DNA of 64,000 nucleotides from Xanthobacter oligotrophicus (GTDB taxonomy: Bacteria > Pseudomonadota > Alphaproteobacteria > Rhizobiales > Xanthobacteraceae): the NCBI RefSeq assembly GCF_008364685.1, contig NZ_VTTL01000002.1, positions 310,001-374,000 on the forward strand. The letters are read 5' to 3'. A program made the translations under genes and the position numbers. Positions 46,581 through 56,239 of this stretch are shown here, piece by piece. Each line of letters opens with the position of its first letter. Positions within the stretch are counted from its first letter, which is position 1. Below the pieces are notes generated by a model. That model saw only the letters and a list, made by a program, of their open reading frames with translations, ran no database searches and had not been told where the DNA came from.

Positions 46581-47933
46581 ATGAACGGGTTCGGACGGCC
46601 GGCCATGCTCGGGATGGGACGCCGGGCATTCATCAAGACCGGACTTGCCGCCGCGAGCCTCGCCGGCCTCGGCTCCGGACTGGGTGCGGGCACGGCGGGT
46701 GCCGCGCAGCCGCGCATCGACCTCACCCCCGGCGCCTTCAAGCCCATCCCCATCGCCATCACCGACCTGCTCGGCGAGCCAGAGATCGGCCGCAACATTT
46801 CCGGCGTCATCACCGCGGACCTGCGGCGCTCGGGCTTGTTCGCGCCCATCGACCCCAAGGCGTTCGTGGAGCAGATCACCAATCCCGATACGCCGCGCTT
46901 CCAGGACTGGCGCGTCATCAACGCCCAGGCGCTGCTCACCGGCCGCGTCACGAGGCAGGCGGACGGGCGCTTCCAGGTGGTGTTCCGGCTGTGGGACGTG
47001 TTCGCCGGCCAGCAGCTCGCCGCCCAGCAGTTCGTGGCCCAGCCCGACAACTGGCGCCGCATCGCCCACATCATCGCCGACGCCATCTATGAGAAGATGA
47101 CCGGCGAGAAGGGCTATTTCGACACCCGCATCGTGTTCGTGGACGAGAGCGGGCCGAAGGAGCGGCGGGTGAAGCGCCTCGCCATCATGGACCAGGACGG
47201 CGCCAACGTGAGCTACCTCTCGCGCGGCGACGGCCTCGTGCTCACCCCGCGCTTCTCGCCCACCAGCCAGGAAATCACCTACATGTCCTACGGGGCGGGT
47301 GACCCCAAGGTGTTCCTGCTCAACATCGAGACCGGCCAGCGCGAGATCGTCGGCAACTTCCCGGGCATGAGCTTCTCGCCGCGCTTCGCCCCGGACGGAC
47401 AGCGGGTGATCATGAGCCTGCAACAGGGCGGTAATTCCAACATCTTCGTCATGGACCTGCGCTCGCGCGCCACCACCCGCCTCACCGACACCGCCGCCAT
47501 CGACACCGCCCCCTGCTATTCGCCGGACGGCCGGCAGATCTGCTTCGAGAGCGATCGCGGTGGCACCTCGCAGATCTATGTGATGAATGCCGACGGTTCC
47601 GGCGCGCGGCGCATTTCCTTCGGCAATGCGCGCTACTCGACGCCGGTGTGGTCGCCCAAGGGCGACTGGATCGCCTTCACCCGCCAGGGCGACGGGCGTT
47701 TCGCCATCGGCGTCATGCGCACCGACGGCTCGGGCGAGCGCGTGCTCACCGAGGGCTACCACAACGAGGGGCCGACGTTCGCGCCCAACGGCCGCGTCAT
47801 CATGTTCTTCCGCGATCCGGGCGGCGCCTCCGGGCCGTCGCTCTATTCGGTGGACGTGACCGGCTACAACGAGCAGCGCGTCCCCACCCCGAGCTACGCC
47901 TCCGACCCCGCCTGGTCGCCGCTGCGCTCCTGA
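46581..47933 (+). CDS. tolB: TolB, periplasmic beta-propeller
   Basis: A 450-residue protein. It has a Tat-like signal ([18 protein letters not shown]). An N-terminal alpha/beta domain ([18 protein letters not shown]) precedes a six-bladed propeller with [31 protein letters not shown] and [14 protein letters not shown]. TolB binds Pal and TolA. pal would normally follow directly but is 24 kb away. Confidence 0.96.
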   Translation: MNGFGRPAMLGMGRRAFIKTGLAAASLAGLGSGLGAGTAGAAQPRIDLTPGAFKPIPIAITDLLGEPEIGRNISGVITADLRRSGLFAPIDPKAFVEQITNPDTPRFQDWRVINAQALLTGRVTRQADGRFQVVFRLWDVFAGQQLAAQQFVAQPDNWRRIAHIIADAIYEKMTGEKGYFDTRIVFVDESGPKERRVKRLAIMDQDGANVSYLSRGDGLVLTPRFSPTSQEITYMSYGAGDPKVFLLNIETGQREIVGNFPGMSFSPRFAPDGQRVIMSLQQGGNSNIFVMDLRSRATTRLTDTAAIDTAPCYSPDGRQICFESDRGGTSQIYVMNADGSGARRISFGNARYSTPVWSPKGDWIAFTRQGDGRFAIGVMRTDGSGERVLTEGYHNEGPTFAPNGRVIMFFRDPGGASGPSLYSVDVTGYNEQRVPTPSYASDPAWSPLRS

Positions 47934-48035
47934 GGACGGCGGCGACCGTCCGCCGCTTCTCCCGCCTCGGAGAGTGGAGGGCATTGGGGACGAACGCCCG
48001 GCGGCGGGATTGCGGAACCATCCGCCCCCACCCTG

Positions 48036-48059
48036 CCCTCCCCCGCGTGCGGGGGAGGG
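48036..48059. repeat. REP-like palindrome, copy 1
   Basis: Perfect 11-bp arms CCCTCCCCCGC and GCGGGGGAGGG around GT. Similar GC-rich palindromes are scattered in many alphaproteobacterial genomes; the number of copies elsewhere in this genome is not known. Confidence 0.75.
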
Positions 48060-48112
48060 TTCACCAGCATGCGGGAACCCGCAAGCGGCCTTTCCACCTG
48101 ATGCAGCCTAGC

Positions 48113-48136
48113 CCCTCACCCGCGTGCGGGGGAGGG
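48113..48136. repeat. REP-like palindrome, copy 2
   Basis: Same sequence as the copy at 48036 except one base in the left arm (CCCTCACCCGC), followed by GT and an identical right arm. Same spacing, 77 bases from the first. Confidence 0.75.
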
Positions 48137-48342
48137 ATGGGGAGGGGGCCAAACGGACGGGCAGCCGCCCCCGCCGGCGGGATGGCCGAAGCCGCCCGCA
48201 CCCGTTGCCCGCGCAGCGCTGTCCTGCACCCCCGCCGCTTGACGGCCACGCCGCGGGCGGGCACACGCTCACCCAACCCTTTCCCCGGCCGCAGGCCCCG
48301 GCGACACGCGCGCCGGCCGCGGCCCGATTTTCAGGTTTCCTC

Positions 48343-49131
48343 ATGATCCGCACGCCGCTCATCACCGTCATGGTCCAGGCCGTCCGCAAGGCGGGCCGGG
48401 CGCTCGCCCGCGACTTCGGCGAGGTAGAGCAGCTTCAGGTTTCCATGAAGGGGCCGGGCGATTTCGTCTCCGCCGCCGACCGCAAGTCGGAGGAGACGCT
48501 CCACGCCGAGCTGCTGCGGGTGCGGCCTACCTACAGCTTCCTCATGGAGGAAAGCGGCGCGGTGGAAGGCGCCGACACCTCCAACGTGTGGGTGGTGGAC
48601 CCCCTCGACGGCACCACCAACTTCCTGCACGGCATCCCCATCTTCTCCATCTCGCTGGCGCTGGTGCGCAACGGGGTGCCGGTGGCGGGTGTCATCTTCA
48701 ATCCGGTGATGGACGAGCTGTACGTGGCCGAGGCCGGCCAGGGCGCCTATCTCAACGACCGCCGCCTGCGGGTCGCTGGCCGCAAGAAGCTGGCCGACAG
48801 CGTGGTGTGCTGCGGCCTGCCCCATCTCGGCCGGGGCGACCATGCCAAGTTCAACCGCGAGCTGGAGAAGGTACAGGGCCAGGTCTCGGGCCTCCGCCGC
48901 ACCGGATCTGCCGCCATCGACCTCGCCTGGGTGGCCTCGGGCCGCTTCGACGCCTTCTGGGAGCGCGACCTCTCGGCATGGGACATGGCGGCGGGCATCG
49001 TGATGGTGCGCGAGGCGGGCGGCATCGTCACCGACCTGTCGGACGGCGACAAGATGCTGGACAAGGGCTCCGTCATCGCCGGCAACGAGATCATCCGCTC
49101 CGACCTCATGCGCCTGCTGAAAAGCGCCTGA
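48343..49131 (+). CDS. Inositol monophosphatase family protein (SuhB type)
   Basis: A 262-residue phosphatase. The metal site is VVDPLDGTTNFLHGIP with EES before it (LMEESGAVEG), and WERDLSAWDMAAGIVMVREAGG completes it. These act on inositol phosphates or related sugars, or as SuhB in rRNA transcription. Start 48343 at the conserved N-terminus. Confidence 0.92.
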   Translation: MIRTPLITVMVQAVRKAGRALARDFGEVEQLQVSMKGPGDFVSAADRKSEETLHAELLRVRPTYSFLMEESGAVEGADTSNVWVVDPLDGTTNFLHGIPIFSISLALVRNGVPVAGVIFNPVMDELYVAEAGQGAYLNDRRLRVAGRKKLADSVVCCGLPHLGRGDHAKFNRELEKVQGQVSGLRRTGSAAIDLAWVASGRFDAFWERDLSAWDMAAGIVMVREAGGIVTDLSDGDKMLDKGSVIAGNEIIRSDLMRLLKSA

Positions 49132-49155
49132 GCGCGACGCAGTCCCCGCTTCACG

Positions 49156-49187
49156 CAATGCCCGGCCCTGTGCCGGGCATTGTCGTT
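49156..49187 (+). terminator. Terminator after inositol monophosphatase
   Basis: A 10-bp stem AATGCCCGGC/GCCGGGCATT (49157-49166, 49172-49181), loop CCTGT, then GTCGTTT. It separates this gene from convergent mutL. Confidence 0.75.
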
Positions 49188-49199
49188 TGAAGCGCCCCC

Positions 49200-51059
49200 T
49201 CACCGCCGGGCGAACAGCTTCTCCACATCCTTCAGCGACAGGGTGACGAAGGTCGGCCGGCCGTGGTTGCACTCGCCGGCGTTGGGCGTCTCCTCCATCT
49301 CGCGCAGCAGGGCGTTCATCTCCTCCACCTTCAGGCGCCGACCCGCGCGGACGGAGCCGTGGCAGGCCATGGTGGCGGCCACGTGGAGCAGGCGCCGCTC
49401 CAGCGGCAAGGCGTCGTCCCATTCGGCGGCGTGCTCGGCGAGGTCGGTGACGAGACGGGTCACGTCCGCGTCCTTCAACAGCGCCGGTACCTCCCGTACC
49501 AGCACCGCGCCGGGACCGAAGCTCTCCAGCACCAGGCCCAGCGCGGCAAGGTCGGCGGCGCGCTCGGTGAGGCGGTCGGCATCGGCGGGGTCGAGGTCCA
49601 CCACCGCCGGGATCAGCAGCCCCTGCCGGCCGACGCCGTCGCGCGCCAGCGCCGCCTTCAGCTTCTCATAGACCAGGCGCTCGTGGGCGGCATGCTGGTC
49701 CACCAGCACCAGGCCCTCGCGGGTCTGGGCGACGATATAGGTCTCGTGCAATTGCGCCCGCGCCGCGCCCAGCGGCCGGTCGAGGTCGACGGCGGAGAGG
49801 GGCGCGGCATCGGCACGCGCGTCCGCCGAGGGTTCGGCGATGTCGAGCCGTGCCTGCTCCTCCTCCCCCAGCCCGGATGGCATCGGCCGGGCCGGAGACT
49901 GGCGCCAGTCATAATCCAGGGCCGGCGCCGGCCGGAAGCCCGCGAAGGCCCCGCCGCCGGGGGCCGTGAACGGCGCGGCGGGTGGGAACGAAGGCCGCGC
50001 CGCCAGCTCCGGCGTGCGAGCCAGCGCCACCAGCCGGTCGGCCATGGTGCCGGCGGTGGAGGGGATGCGCGCGCCCAGCGCATCGGACAGGGTGCGCACG
50101 ATGAGCGCGCGCACATTGCCGCCGTCGCGGAACCGCACCTCGGTCTTCGCCGGGTGCACGTTCACGTCCACGTCGCGCGGGTCGAGGCTGATGAACAGCG
50201 CCAGCACCGGATAGCGGTCCGACGGCAACAGGTCGGCATAGGCCGCGCGCACCGCGCCCATCAGCAGCTTGTCGCGCACCGGTCGGCCATTCACGAACAG
50301 ATATTGGCTGAGCGAATTGGCCTTGGAGAAGGTGGGCAGGCCGGCGAGGCCCTCCAGCACCACGTCGTCGCGGATGCCATTGACCGCCACCACATTGCGC
50401 CCCGCCTCCGCCCCCAGCACGTCGGCGAGGCGCGCGGCGCGGCCCTCCTCGTCATCGGCACGGGCCGGGAAGGTCACCGCCGCGCGCTCGTCGGTGACGA
50501 GGGTGAAAGCCACGTCCGGCCGCGCCAGCGCCAGGCGGCGCACCACGTCCGCCGCCGCCGCGCCCTCGGCCCGGTCGGATTTCAGGAACTTCAGGCGGGC
50601 CGGCGTGGCATAGAACAGGTCCCGCACCTCCACCCGCGTACCACCGCCCAGCGCGGCCGGGCGTGGCGGCGTGACCACCCCGCCGTCCACCCGCACCTCG
50701 AAGGCGTGGGCCGCATCCCTAGGCCGGCTGGCAATGGAAAGGTGCGCCACCGACCCGATGGAGGGCAGCGCCTCCCCCCGGAAGCCCAGGGTGGAGATGG
50801 ACAGGAGGTCTTCGCCAGCGAGCTTGGAGGTGGCGTGGCGCTCCACGCACAGGGCGAGGTCATCCGGCCCCATGCCGCTGCCGTCGTCGCTGACCCGCAC
50901 CAGGCGTCGGCCGCCGCCCTGGATCACCACCTCGATGGCGTGGGCGCCGGCATCGAGCGCGTTCTCCACCAGTTCCTTCACCACGGCAGCCGGCCGCTCC
51001 ACCACCTCGCCAGCGGCGATGCGGTCGATGAGCACGGGAGGCAGGCGGCGGATGAGCAT
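49200..51059 (-). CDS. mutL: DNA mismatch repair protein MutL
   Basis: A 619-residue GHKL ATPase: VVKELVENALDAGA, DDGSGMGPDDL, RHATSKL, TLGFRGEALPSIGSV. The C-terminal domain holds LVDQHAAHERLVYEK near residue 453, the DQHA(X)2E(X)4E endonuclease motif present in organisms without MutH. So it should nick the unmethylated-independent strand itself, with beta clamp help. Linker 330-420 is Pro/Ala-rich. Confidence 0.97.
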   Translation of the reverse strand: MLIRRLPPVLIDRIAAGEVVERPAAVVKELVENALDAGAHAIEVVIQGGGRRLVRVSDDGSGMGPDDLALCVERHATSKLAGEDLLSISTLGFRGEALPSIGSVAHLSIASRPRDAAHAFEVRVDGGVVTPPRPAALGGGTRVEVRDLFYATPARLKFLKSDRAEGAAAADVVRRLALARPDVAFTLVTDERAAVTFPARADDEEGRAARLADVLGAEAGRNVVAVNGIRDDVVLEGLAGLPTFSKANSLSQYLFVNGRPVRDKLLMGAVRAAYADLLPSDRYPVLALFISLDPRDVDVNVHPAKTEVRFRDGGNVRALIVRTLSDALGARIPSTAGTMADRLVALARTPELAARPSFPPAAPFTAPGGGAFAGFRPAPALDYDWRQSPARPMPSGLGEEEQARLDIAEPSADARADAAPLSAVDLDRPLGAARAQLHETYIVAQTREGLVLVDQHAAHERLVYEKLKAALARDGVGRQGLLIPAVVDLDPADADRLTERAADLAALGLVLESFGPGAVLVREVPALLKDADVTRLVTDLAEHAAEWDDALPLERRLLHVAATMACHGSVRAGRRLKVEEMNALLREMEETPNAGECNHGRPTFVTLSLKDVEKLFARR

Positions 51060-51260
51060 GGCGGCTTGGGTTACGATTCGGGATCGGCGATCTTAAGGCC
51101 CCACGGCGGCCGCGCGAAGCCGGCGACGGATCCTCTCCCAATGGGCCACCGGAGCCAGAAACAGAGCGAAGCTTGCTTTGCCGGCCGCTTGGCCTAAATC
51201 TGTGGGAAGAGAAATTTCGTGAGCGGCGGCGCGAAAGGCGCAGCCTTGAAGGCGTGACCC

Positions 51261-52088
51261 ATGAATTATGTTGAGGCGGCCAACGCGCCGCTGCGCAAGA
51301 CCGGCCATATCAAGCTCTACGGGCCGGAAGGCTTCGAGGGCATGCGCAAGGCCGGGCAACTCACCGCGCAGGCGCTCGACGCCGTGGCCGACATGGTGGC
51401 GCCCGGCGTCACCACCGACGCCATCGACCGCCTGATCTACGAGTTCGCCCTGGATCACGGCGCCTATCCGGCGACCCTGATGTATCGCGGCTACCGCTTC
51501 AGCGTGTGCACCTCGGTGAACCACGTGGTGTGCCACGGCATGCCCAATGCCCGCCCCCTGCGCGAGGGCGACATCGTCAATGTGGACGTGACGCTGGTGC
51601 TCGACGGCTGGTATGGCGATTCGAGCCGCATGTATCCCGTTGGCGCCATCCCGCGCCGGGCCGAGCGTCTGCTGGAGGTCACCTACGACGCCATGATGCT
51701 CGGCATCGCGGCGATCCGCCCCGGCGGCCATGTGGGTGACATCGGCGCCGCCATCCAGGATTTCGTGGAGCCGCAGCACATGAGCGTGGTGCGCGACTTC
51801 TGCGGCCATGGCGTCGGCCAGGTGTTCCACGACGAGCCCAATATCGTGCACGTGGGCCGACGCGGCGAGGGGCCGAAGCTGGTGCCGGGCATGATCTTCA
51901 CCGTGGAGCCCATGATCAATCTGGGCCGCCCTCACGTGAAGGTGCTGTCTGACGGCTGGACCGCCGTCACCCGCGACCGTTCCCTCTCGGCCCAGTTCGA
52001 GCACGCGGTGGGCGTGACCGAGACCGGCGTCGAGATCTTCACCCTGAGCCCCAAGGGCTACCACCAGCCGCCCTACATCTCCGCCTGA
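51261..52088 (+). CDS. map: Methionine aminopeptidase, type I
   Basis: A 275-residue metalloprotease. Ligand motifs: [42 protein letters not shown] and [10 protein letters not shown]. It removes N-terminal Met from new proteins. radC follows 19 bases downstream, so the two may be co-transcribed. Confidence 0.96.
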   Translation: MNYVEAANAPLRKTGHIKLYGPEGFEGMRKAGQLTAQALDAVADMVAPGVTTDAIDRLIYEFALDHGAYPATLMYRGYRFSVCTSVNHVVCHGMPNARPLREGDIVNVDVTLVLDGWYGDSSRMYPVGAIPRRAERLLEVTYDAMMLGIAAIRPGGHVGDIGAAIQDFVEPQHMSVVRDFCGHGVGQVFHDEPNIVHVGRRGEGPKLVPGMIFTVEPMINLGRPHVKVLSDGWTAVTRDRSLSAQFEHAVGVTETGVEIFTLSPKGYHQPPYISA

Positions 52089-52107
52089 GGAAGAGCCGGA
52101 CACGCTG

Positions 52108-52812
52108 ATGGCCGAGGCGCCGGAAGACGGCCTGAACGAAGCGCCCCATTTTCATGGGCACCGCGACCGTCTTCGCGCGCGCTTCCGCGAGGCGGGGTCG
52201 CAGGCTCTCGCGGATTATGAGCTGCTGGAACTGGTGCTGTTCCGGGCCGTGCCGCGGCGGGACGTGAAGCCCTTGGCCAAGGCGCTGGTGGACCGCTTCG
52301 GCTCCTTCGCCGAGGTGGTGGCCGCGCCGGTGCCCCTGCTCGCCGAGGTTCCGGGGGTGAAGGACGCCATCATCACCGAGCTGAAGGTGGTGGAGGCGGC
52401 GGCCCAGCGCCTCGCGAAAGGACAGGTGAAGCGGCGGCCGGTGCTGTCGTCCTGGAGTTCGGTGATCGACTATTGTCGCACCGCCATGGCCTATGCCGAC
52501 CGCGAGCAGGTGCGTGTGCTGTTCCTCGACAAGCGCAACCAGCTTATCGCCGACGAAGTGCTGCAGACCGGCACCGTCGACCACGCTCCGGTCTATCCCC
52601 GCGAGGTGGTGAAGCGGGCGCTGGAGGTCTCCGCCTCCGCCATCATCCTCTGCCATAACCACCCGTCAGGGGACCCGACGCCATCGCGCGCCGACATCGA
52701 CATGACGCGCAAGATCATCGACGTGGCCAAGCCCCTGGGCATCGAGGTGCACGACCACATCATCGTCGGCAAGGACGGTCACGCCAGCCTGAAGGGGCTG
52801 CGGCTGATCTGA
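52108..52812 (+). CDS. radC: RadC/MPN (JAMM) domain protein
   Basis: A 234-residue protein: UPF0758 N-terminal helices ([26 protein letters not shown]) and a JAMM metalloprotease domain with [16 protein letters not shown]. Its name comes from an old repair phenotype; current function is unclear. Often placed beside map. Confidence 0.94.
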   Translation: MAEAPEDGLNEAPHFHGHRDRLRARFREAGSQALADYELLELVLFRAVPRRDVKPLAKALVDRFGSFAEVVAAPVPLLAEVPGVKDAIITELKVVEAAAQRLAKGQVKRRPVLSSWSSVIDYCRTAMAYADREQVRVLFLDKRNQLIADEVLQTGTVDHAPVYPREVVKRALEVSASAIILCHNHPSGDPTPSRADIDMTRKIIDVAKPLGIEVHDHIIVGKDGHASLKGLRLI

Positions 52813-53131
52813 CGCGGTCAGAACACACCACTTGCGGGATGAAGTGAAGCCGCTTCGGAGCGCGGGGGCGTTCTAGCGTAGAATAGCATGTACATCGGCG
52901 GGGCGGCTTCGCGCCCGCGATTGTCAGAATTCGCGCCAGAAGCAGGCATGGGCTTGGCCGCGGGATCCGGACGTTCAGCAGGCGCCCCCCTGAACGCGGA
53001 CCCACACGGCGTTGCATCCCAGGGAGCCGCCCGCCGCTCCATCTCCTCGGCATTGGTGAGCACCAGTTGCGACAGGCCGAGTAGGGTCTGCGCCACCGGC
53101 AACACCATGCGGGTGCCATTGACAGGCTCAT
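52813..53131 (-). other. Gene-poor gap with a possible short gene or remnant
   Basis: A minus-strand frame 52818-53108 (96 residues) starts with a helical stretch (VAQTLLGLSQLVLTNAEEMER) but then becomes proline/arginine-rich and unlike a folded protein. It could be a small protein divergent from the TetR gene and sharing its operator, or a truncated remnant. No homology is recognised. Confidence 0.3.
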
Positions 53132-53146
53132 ATTTCGTGTTACTTA
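53119..53146 (+). promoter_or_regulatory. Promoter of the 53.2-kb tetR gene
   Basis: TTGACA at 53119, 16-base spacer, TACTTA at 53141. The -10 lies inside the palindrome at 53132-53160, a layout fit for autorepression. Confidence 0.7.
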
Positions 53147-53160
53147 ATGTAACTCGAAAT
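53132..53160. promoter_or_regulatory. 29-bp near-perfect palindrome, TetR operator
   Basis: ATTTCG-t-GTTAC-TTAAT-GTAAC-t-CGAAAT. The arms match except for one position. It overlaps the promoter -10 and ends at a possible start codon at 53159, so repression of the regulator is very likely. Confidence 0.85.
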
Positions 53161-53170
53161 GGAGTTGATC

Positions 53171-53758
53171 ATGGCGGCGAGGCCCTATCGGCAGGTGGCG
53201 CGGGAGAGCGCGGTGCGCGGCACCGAGCAGCAGATCGTCGAGGCCTTCGCGACGCTGATGGAGACGCGCTGGTTCGACGAGGTCACCCTGGACGAGATCG
53301 CCGCCGCAGCCGGCACCACGCGCCAGACGGTAATCCGCCGCTTCGGCAACAAGGCCGGGCTCTTGAGCGCGCTCGCGGCGCAGCAGGACAGCACGATCCG
53401 GACGCATCGCTGGCAGTACGCGCCAGCCGACCTCGCTGGCATCATCGCCGTCCTCATTGCCGACTACGAGCGCAGCGGCGATCTGGTGGTGCGCACGTTG
53501 AACCAGGAGGATCGCATTCCCGAGTTCGGCGCGGTTCTGGACCAGGGCCGCCGCGGCCACCGGGAATGGATCACGGACATGTTCCGCCCGTGGCTCGACA
53601 AGCGCGAAGGCGAACGGCGGGACGACCTGCTCGCCGAGCTTCTGGCGGTGACGGACGTGTGGGTCTGGCACCTCATGCGTCGTCGGCAGGGCCACGATGC
53701 CGAGCGGACGCAGCGCCTGATGACGCAGATCGTGGAGCGGCTGCTCCGCGAGGAGTGA
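53171..53758 (+). CDS. TetR/AcrR-family regulator
   Basis: A 195-residue protein with helix-turn-helix FDEVTLDEIAAAAGTTRQTVIRRFGNKAGLL. The start at 53171 has GGAG seven bases upstream and clears the operator; an ATG at 53159 lies inside it and has no ribosome site. It precedes a glycosyltransferase gene by 42 bases in the same direction. It probably controls both genes through the 29-bp palindrome. Confidence 0.9.
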   Translation: MAARPYRQVARESAVRGTEQQIVEAFATLMETRWFDEVTLDEIAAAAGTTRQTVIRRFGNKAGLLSALAAQQDSTIRTHRWQYAPADLAGIIAVLIADYERSGDLVVRTLNQEDRIPEFGAVLDQGRRGHREWITDMFRPWLDKREGERRDDLLAELLAVTDVWVWHLMRRRQGHDAERTQRLMTQIVERLLREE

Positions 53759-53800
53759 AGGGCGCCGGCGCCCGAACGCCGGCATATAAGGAGGATGGAG

Positions 53801-55117
53801 ATGGAACCCACACTGGCCCCCACGGGCCGGCTGCGCATCGTCGTGGCCGGATGGGAGGGCGGCGGCAACGTGCCGCCGACAATTGCCGCCGTCGAGGCGC
53901 TCTGCGCCCGCGGCCACGACGTGACCCTCGTCGCCGACGATTCCATCGCCAGCGACGCACGGGCGACGGGCGCGCATTTCGTGGGCTGGAAGCGGGCGCC
54001 GAACCGGCCCGACCGCTTGGCTGCGAGTGCTCCGGTACGTGACGACGAGTGGCCCGATCCGTTCGCCGTCATGGCGGCCTGGTCCGAGCGGATCTTCCTC
54101 GGCCCCTCCGAGGCCTATGCGCGCGACCTCATCGATGTGATGACAGTGCGCCCGGCCGACGTGCTGGTCGCCAGCGACCTGCTGTTCGGCAGTGTGCTGG
54201 CGGGGGAGGTGGCGCAGATCCCCACCGCGGTCCTTGCGCCCAACGTCTCCCTTTCCCCGCTGCCGGGACATCCCCCGTTCGGTCCCGGCTTCCTTCCGGC
54301 CGCGAGCACCGCCGACCATGAGCGCGACCGTGGGGTCGCCGGGGCGGTGGAGGCGTTGTGGAACGGCTTCCTTCCGCACCTCAACGCCGCGCGCATGTCG
54401 CTGGGACTGAAGCCGCTCGCCCGCGTGTTCGACCAGATGCGCGCGGCCGATCTCCAGTTGCTGGCGACGAGCCCGGCCTTCGATTTTCCCGTCGCCGGGC
54501 TTCCCGAGGGCGTGCGCTACATCGGGCCGCTGCTGCGTGAACCGAGCTGGGCCGCGGGGAGCGGGGAGGATTTCGAGGGGGCGGCGGGGCCGCGCGTGCT
54601 GGTCTCGTTCGGCACCACGGAACAGGGACAGGGTGCCGTGCTGGCCCGCCTCGTGGAGGTGCTCGGCGCCCTGCCGGTGGAGGCGATCGTAACGCTCGGC
54701 GACATGCTCGAAGCCTCCGACCTTCCGGCCCGTCCCAATGTGCGGATCGTCGCGTCCGCCTCCCATGAGGCGATCCTGCCGCGGGCGACCCTGGCCATCA
54801 CCCACGGCGGGCACGGCACCACCCTGCGCGCGCTCCGGCACGGCGTGCCGCTGCTGGTCCTGCCCATGGGCCGCGACCAGAACGAGAATGCCGCGCGCGT
54901 CGAATATCGCGGCGCAGGCCTGAGGCTAGACCCGGCGAGCGACGCCGGCACCATCGCCGCAACCATCTGCCGGCTGATCGATCAGCCCGCATTCGCGCAG
55001 AATGCGCGCAGGATCGCAGATGCCCTGCGTACCGAGACGCCGGCGCGCGAGCGCTTCGTTGCGGAGATCGAAGGCCTCGCGGCCCGACGTCAGGCGCGTC
55101 CGATCTGCGCGGCCTGA
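53801..55117 (+). CDS. GT1-type (MGT/UGT-like) glycosyltransferase
   Basis: A 438-residue GT-B glycosyltransferase of the macrolide/UGT type. It starts RIVVAGWEGGGNVPPTIAAVEALCARGHDVTLV (acceptor domain), and has the nucleotide-sugar block ATLAITHGGHGTTLRALRHGVPLLVLPMGRDQNENAARVE. Such enzymes glycosylate small hydrophobic molecules, antibiotics or plant phenolics. The start at 53801 fits an AAGGAGG six bases upstream; the ATG at 53795 touches that site. Induction by a ligand of the neighbouring TetR would fit a detoxification role. Confidence 0.88.
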   Translation: MEPTLAPTGRLRIVVAGWEGGGNVPPTIAAVEALCARGHDVTLVADDSIASDARATGAHFVGWKRAPNRPDRLAASAPVRDDEWPDPFAVMAAWSERIFLGPSEAYARDLIDVMTVRPADVLVASDLLFGSVLAGEVAQIPTAVLAPNVSLSPLPGHPPFGPGFLPAASTADHERDRGVAGAVEALWNGFLPHLNAARMSLGLKPLARVFDQMRAADLQLLATSPAFDFPVAGLPEGVRYIGPLLREPSWAAGSGEDFEGAAGPRVLVSFGTTEQGQGAVLARLVEVLGALPVEAIVTLGDMLEASDLPARPNVRIVASASHEAILPRATLAITHGGHGTTLRALRHGVPLLVLPMGRDQNENAARVEYRGAGLRLDPASDAGTIAATICRLIDQPAFAQNARRIADALRTETPARERFVAEIEGLAARRQARPICAA

Positions 55118-55192
55118 CGCAGCCGCCTCCTACGTTTCCCATTTCTTGTGGTCGTGACCTCCGCATTCCCCCGCGGCGGAGGAACGAGGAGC

Positions 55193-55229
55193 CGTGCCCC
55201 GGCGTGGACGTGATCCGCGCCGGGGCACG
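55193..55229. terminator. Hairpin after the glycosyltransferase
   Basis: Perfect 12-bp arms CGTGCCCCGGCG and CGCCGGGGCACG (55193-55204, 55218-55229) with inner GGA/TCC pairing. There is no T-run on either strand, so terminator function is only possible. Confidence 0.5.
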
Positions 55230-55406
55230 CTCACCAGCCGCGGTTCTATTCCGGCCCGGGGGAAGAGTTGGCCGTGGAGAGCGTTGTCGCTGCGAAGGAG
55301 GCCACCAGAGGGGGCTCGGTCATTGACCCGTGGCACGCCGCTCGGCTTGTTCGGCGGCATCAGCTTGATGGAGGTTACTCATAGTCGGTCCGGCGAAGCT
55401 TGGCCT

Positions 55407-56153
55407 CTATGCCCGACATTCCATTGACCGAGGTGGCGCGCAGCCGCACATGGCATTGAGGCCGGCGGTGACGAACCGCACGAAATCATCGAACAGCCCC
55501 GGGTCGCCCGCCGTCGCCCTGCCCTCGGACAGGCGTTCGATGCGCTTGTCAGCGACATACATCAGCAGGGCGCCGACGGCATATTCGTAGGCCCAGAGCA
55601 GCCGGTCCTGTGGGCAGTCCGGCAACGCCACGGCCATGGCTTCCAGGAAGGCGCGGACCAGCGGATCGTAGAATCTCTCGATGATCTCGGTCGCTTCAGG
55701 CCCAGGGTCCCAGGCCGTGCGGGCCACCAGCAAGGAGAAGCTGTCGCCACTCGCCGAGCCGTGAAGCCGCACGACCGGCTCCGCCCAGGCGGCGACGATC
55801 TCCTCGACACGCCCCGCCCCAGGGCCCCGCGCCCCAATCTCGCGGATGCGGGATATGCGCTCGTCAAGATTGGCCTGGCGGTGGGCGAAGACGGTGGCGA
55901 GCAGCTCCGGCTTGCGGCCGAAATAATACCCCACCAGCGCCACCGGCACGCCGGCGCGGGCGGCGATGTCGCGCACCGAGACGGCGGCATAGCCCCGCTC
56001 GGCGAAGAGAAATTCCGCGCTGGCGAGAATGTCCTGCCGGCGGTCGGGCCGCTGCGGGTCACCGGGCGCAACTGCCGAGCGGCGCGCGCCTTTCCCCTGT
56101 CCGGAAGGCGAGGCGGAGCGCATGGCTGAAGATGTCTTCTTGGTCGTCTTCAT
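55407..56153 (-). CDS. TetR/AcrR-family regulator of the cyclase-BKACE operon
   Basis: A 248-residue protein with a Lys/Arg-rich N-terminal tail of about 40 residues, then a TetR HTH (LFAERGYAAVSVRDIAARAGVPVALVGYYFGRKPELL). Start 56153 has AAGGGG just upstream. It is divergent from the cyclase gene. Two tandem palindromes fill the 120 bases between them, one operator pair for both promoters. Confidence 0.9.
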   Translation of the reverse strand: MKTTKKTSSAMRSASPSGQGKGARRSAVAPGDPQRPDRRQDILASAEFLFAERGYAAVSVRDIAARAGVPVALVGYYFGRKPELLATVFAHRQANLDERISRIREIGARGPGAGRVEEIVAAWAEPVVRLHGSASGDSFSLLVARTAWDPGPEATEIIERFYDPLVRAFLEAMAVALPDCPQDRLLWAYEYAVGALLMYVADKRIERLSEGRATAGDPGLFDDFVRFVTAGLNAMCGCAPPRSMECRA

Positions 56154-56239
56154 GGCCCCTTCTAGCGTTGCCGCTGCACCCGCACCAGACGCAGTGTCAC
56201 GCTCAGCGGCCATGGCCGCAGCAGCCGTCGCGCAGCATC

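Larger units (their letters stand above)
47934..48342. other. Intergenic region tolB / inositol monophosphatase with palindromic repeats
   Basis: 409 bases without a supported gene. It contains the two GC-rich palindromes listed separately and no obvious promoter. Confidence 0.6.

Noticed and set aside
55130-55360. A 76-codon minus-strand frame between the glycosyltransferase and TetR genes
   Set aside because: Arg/Pro/Gly-rich, no ribosome site, covers a strong hairpin; likely non-coding.
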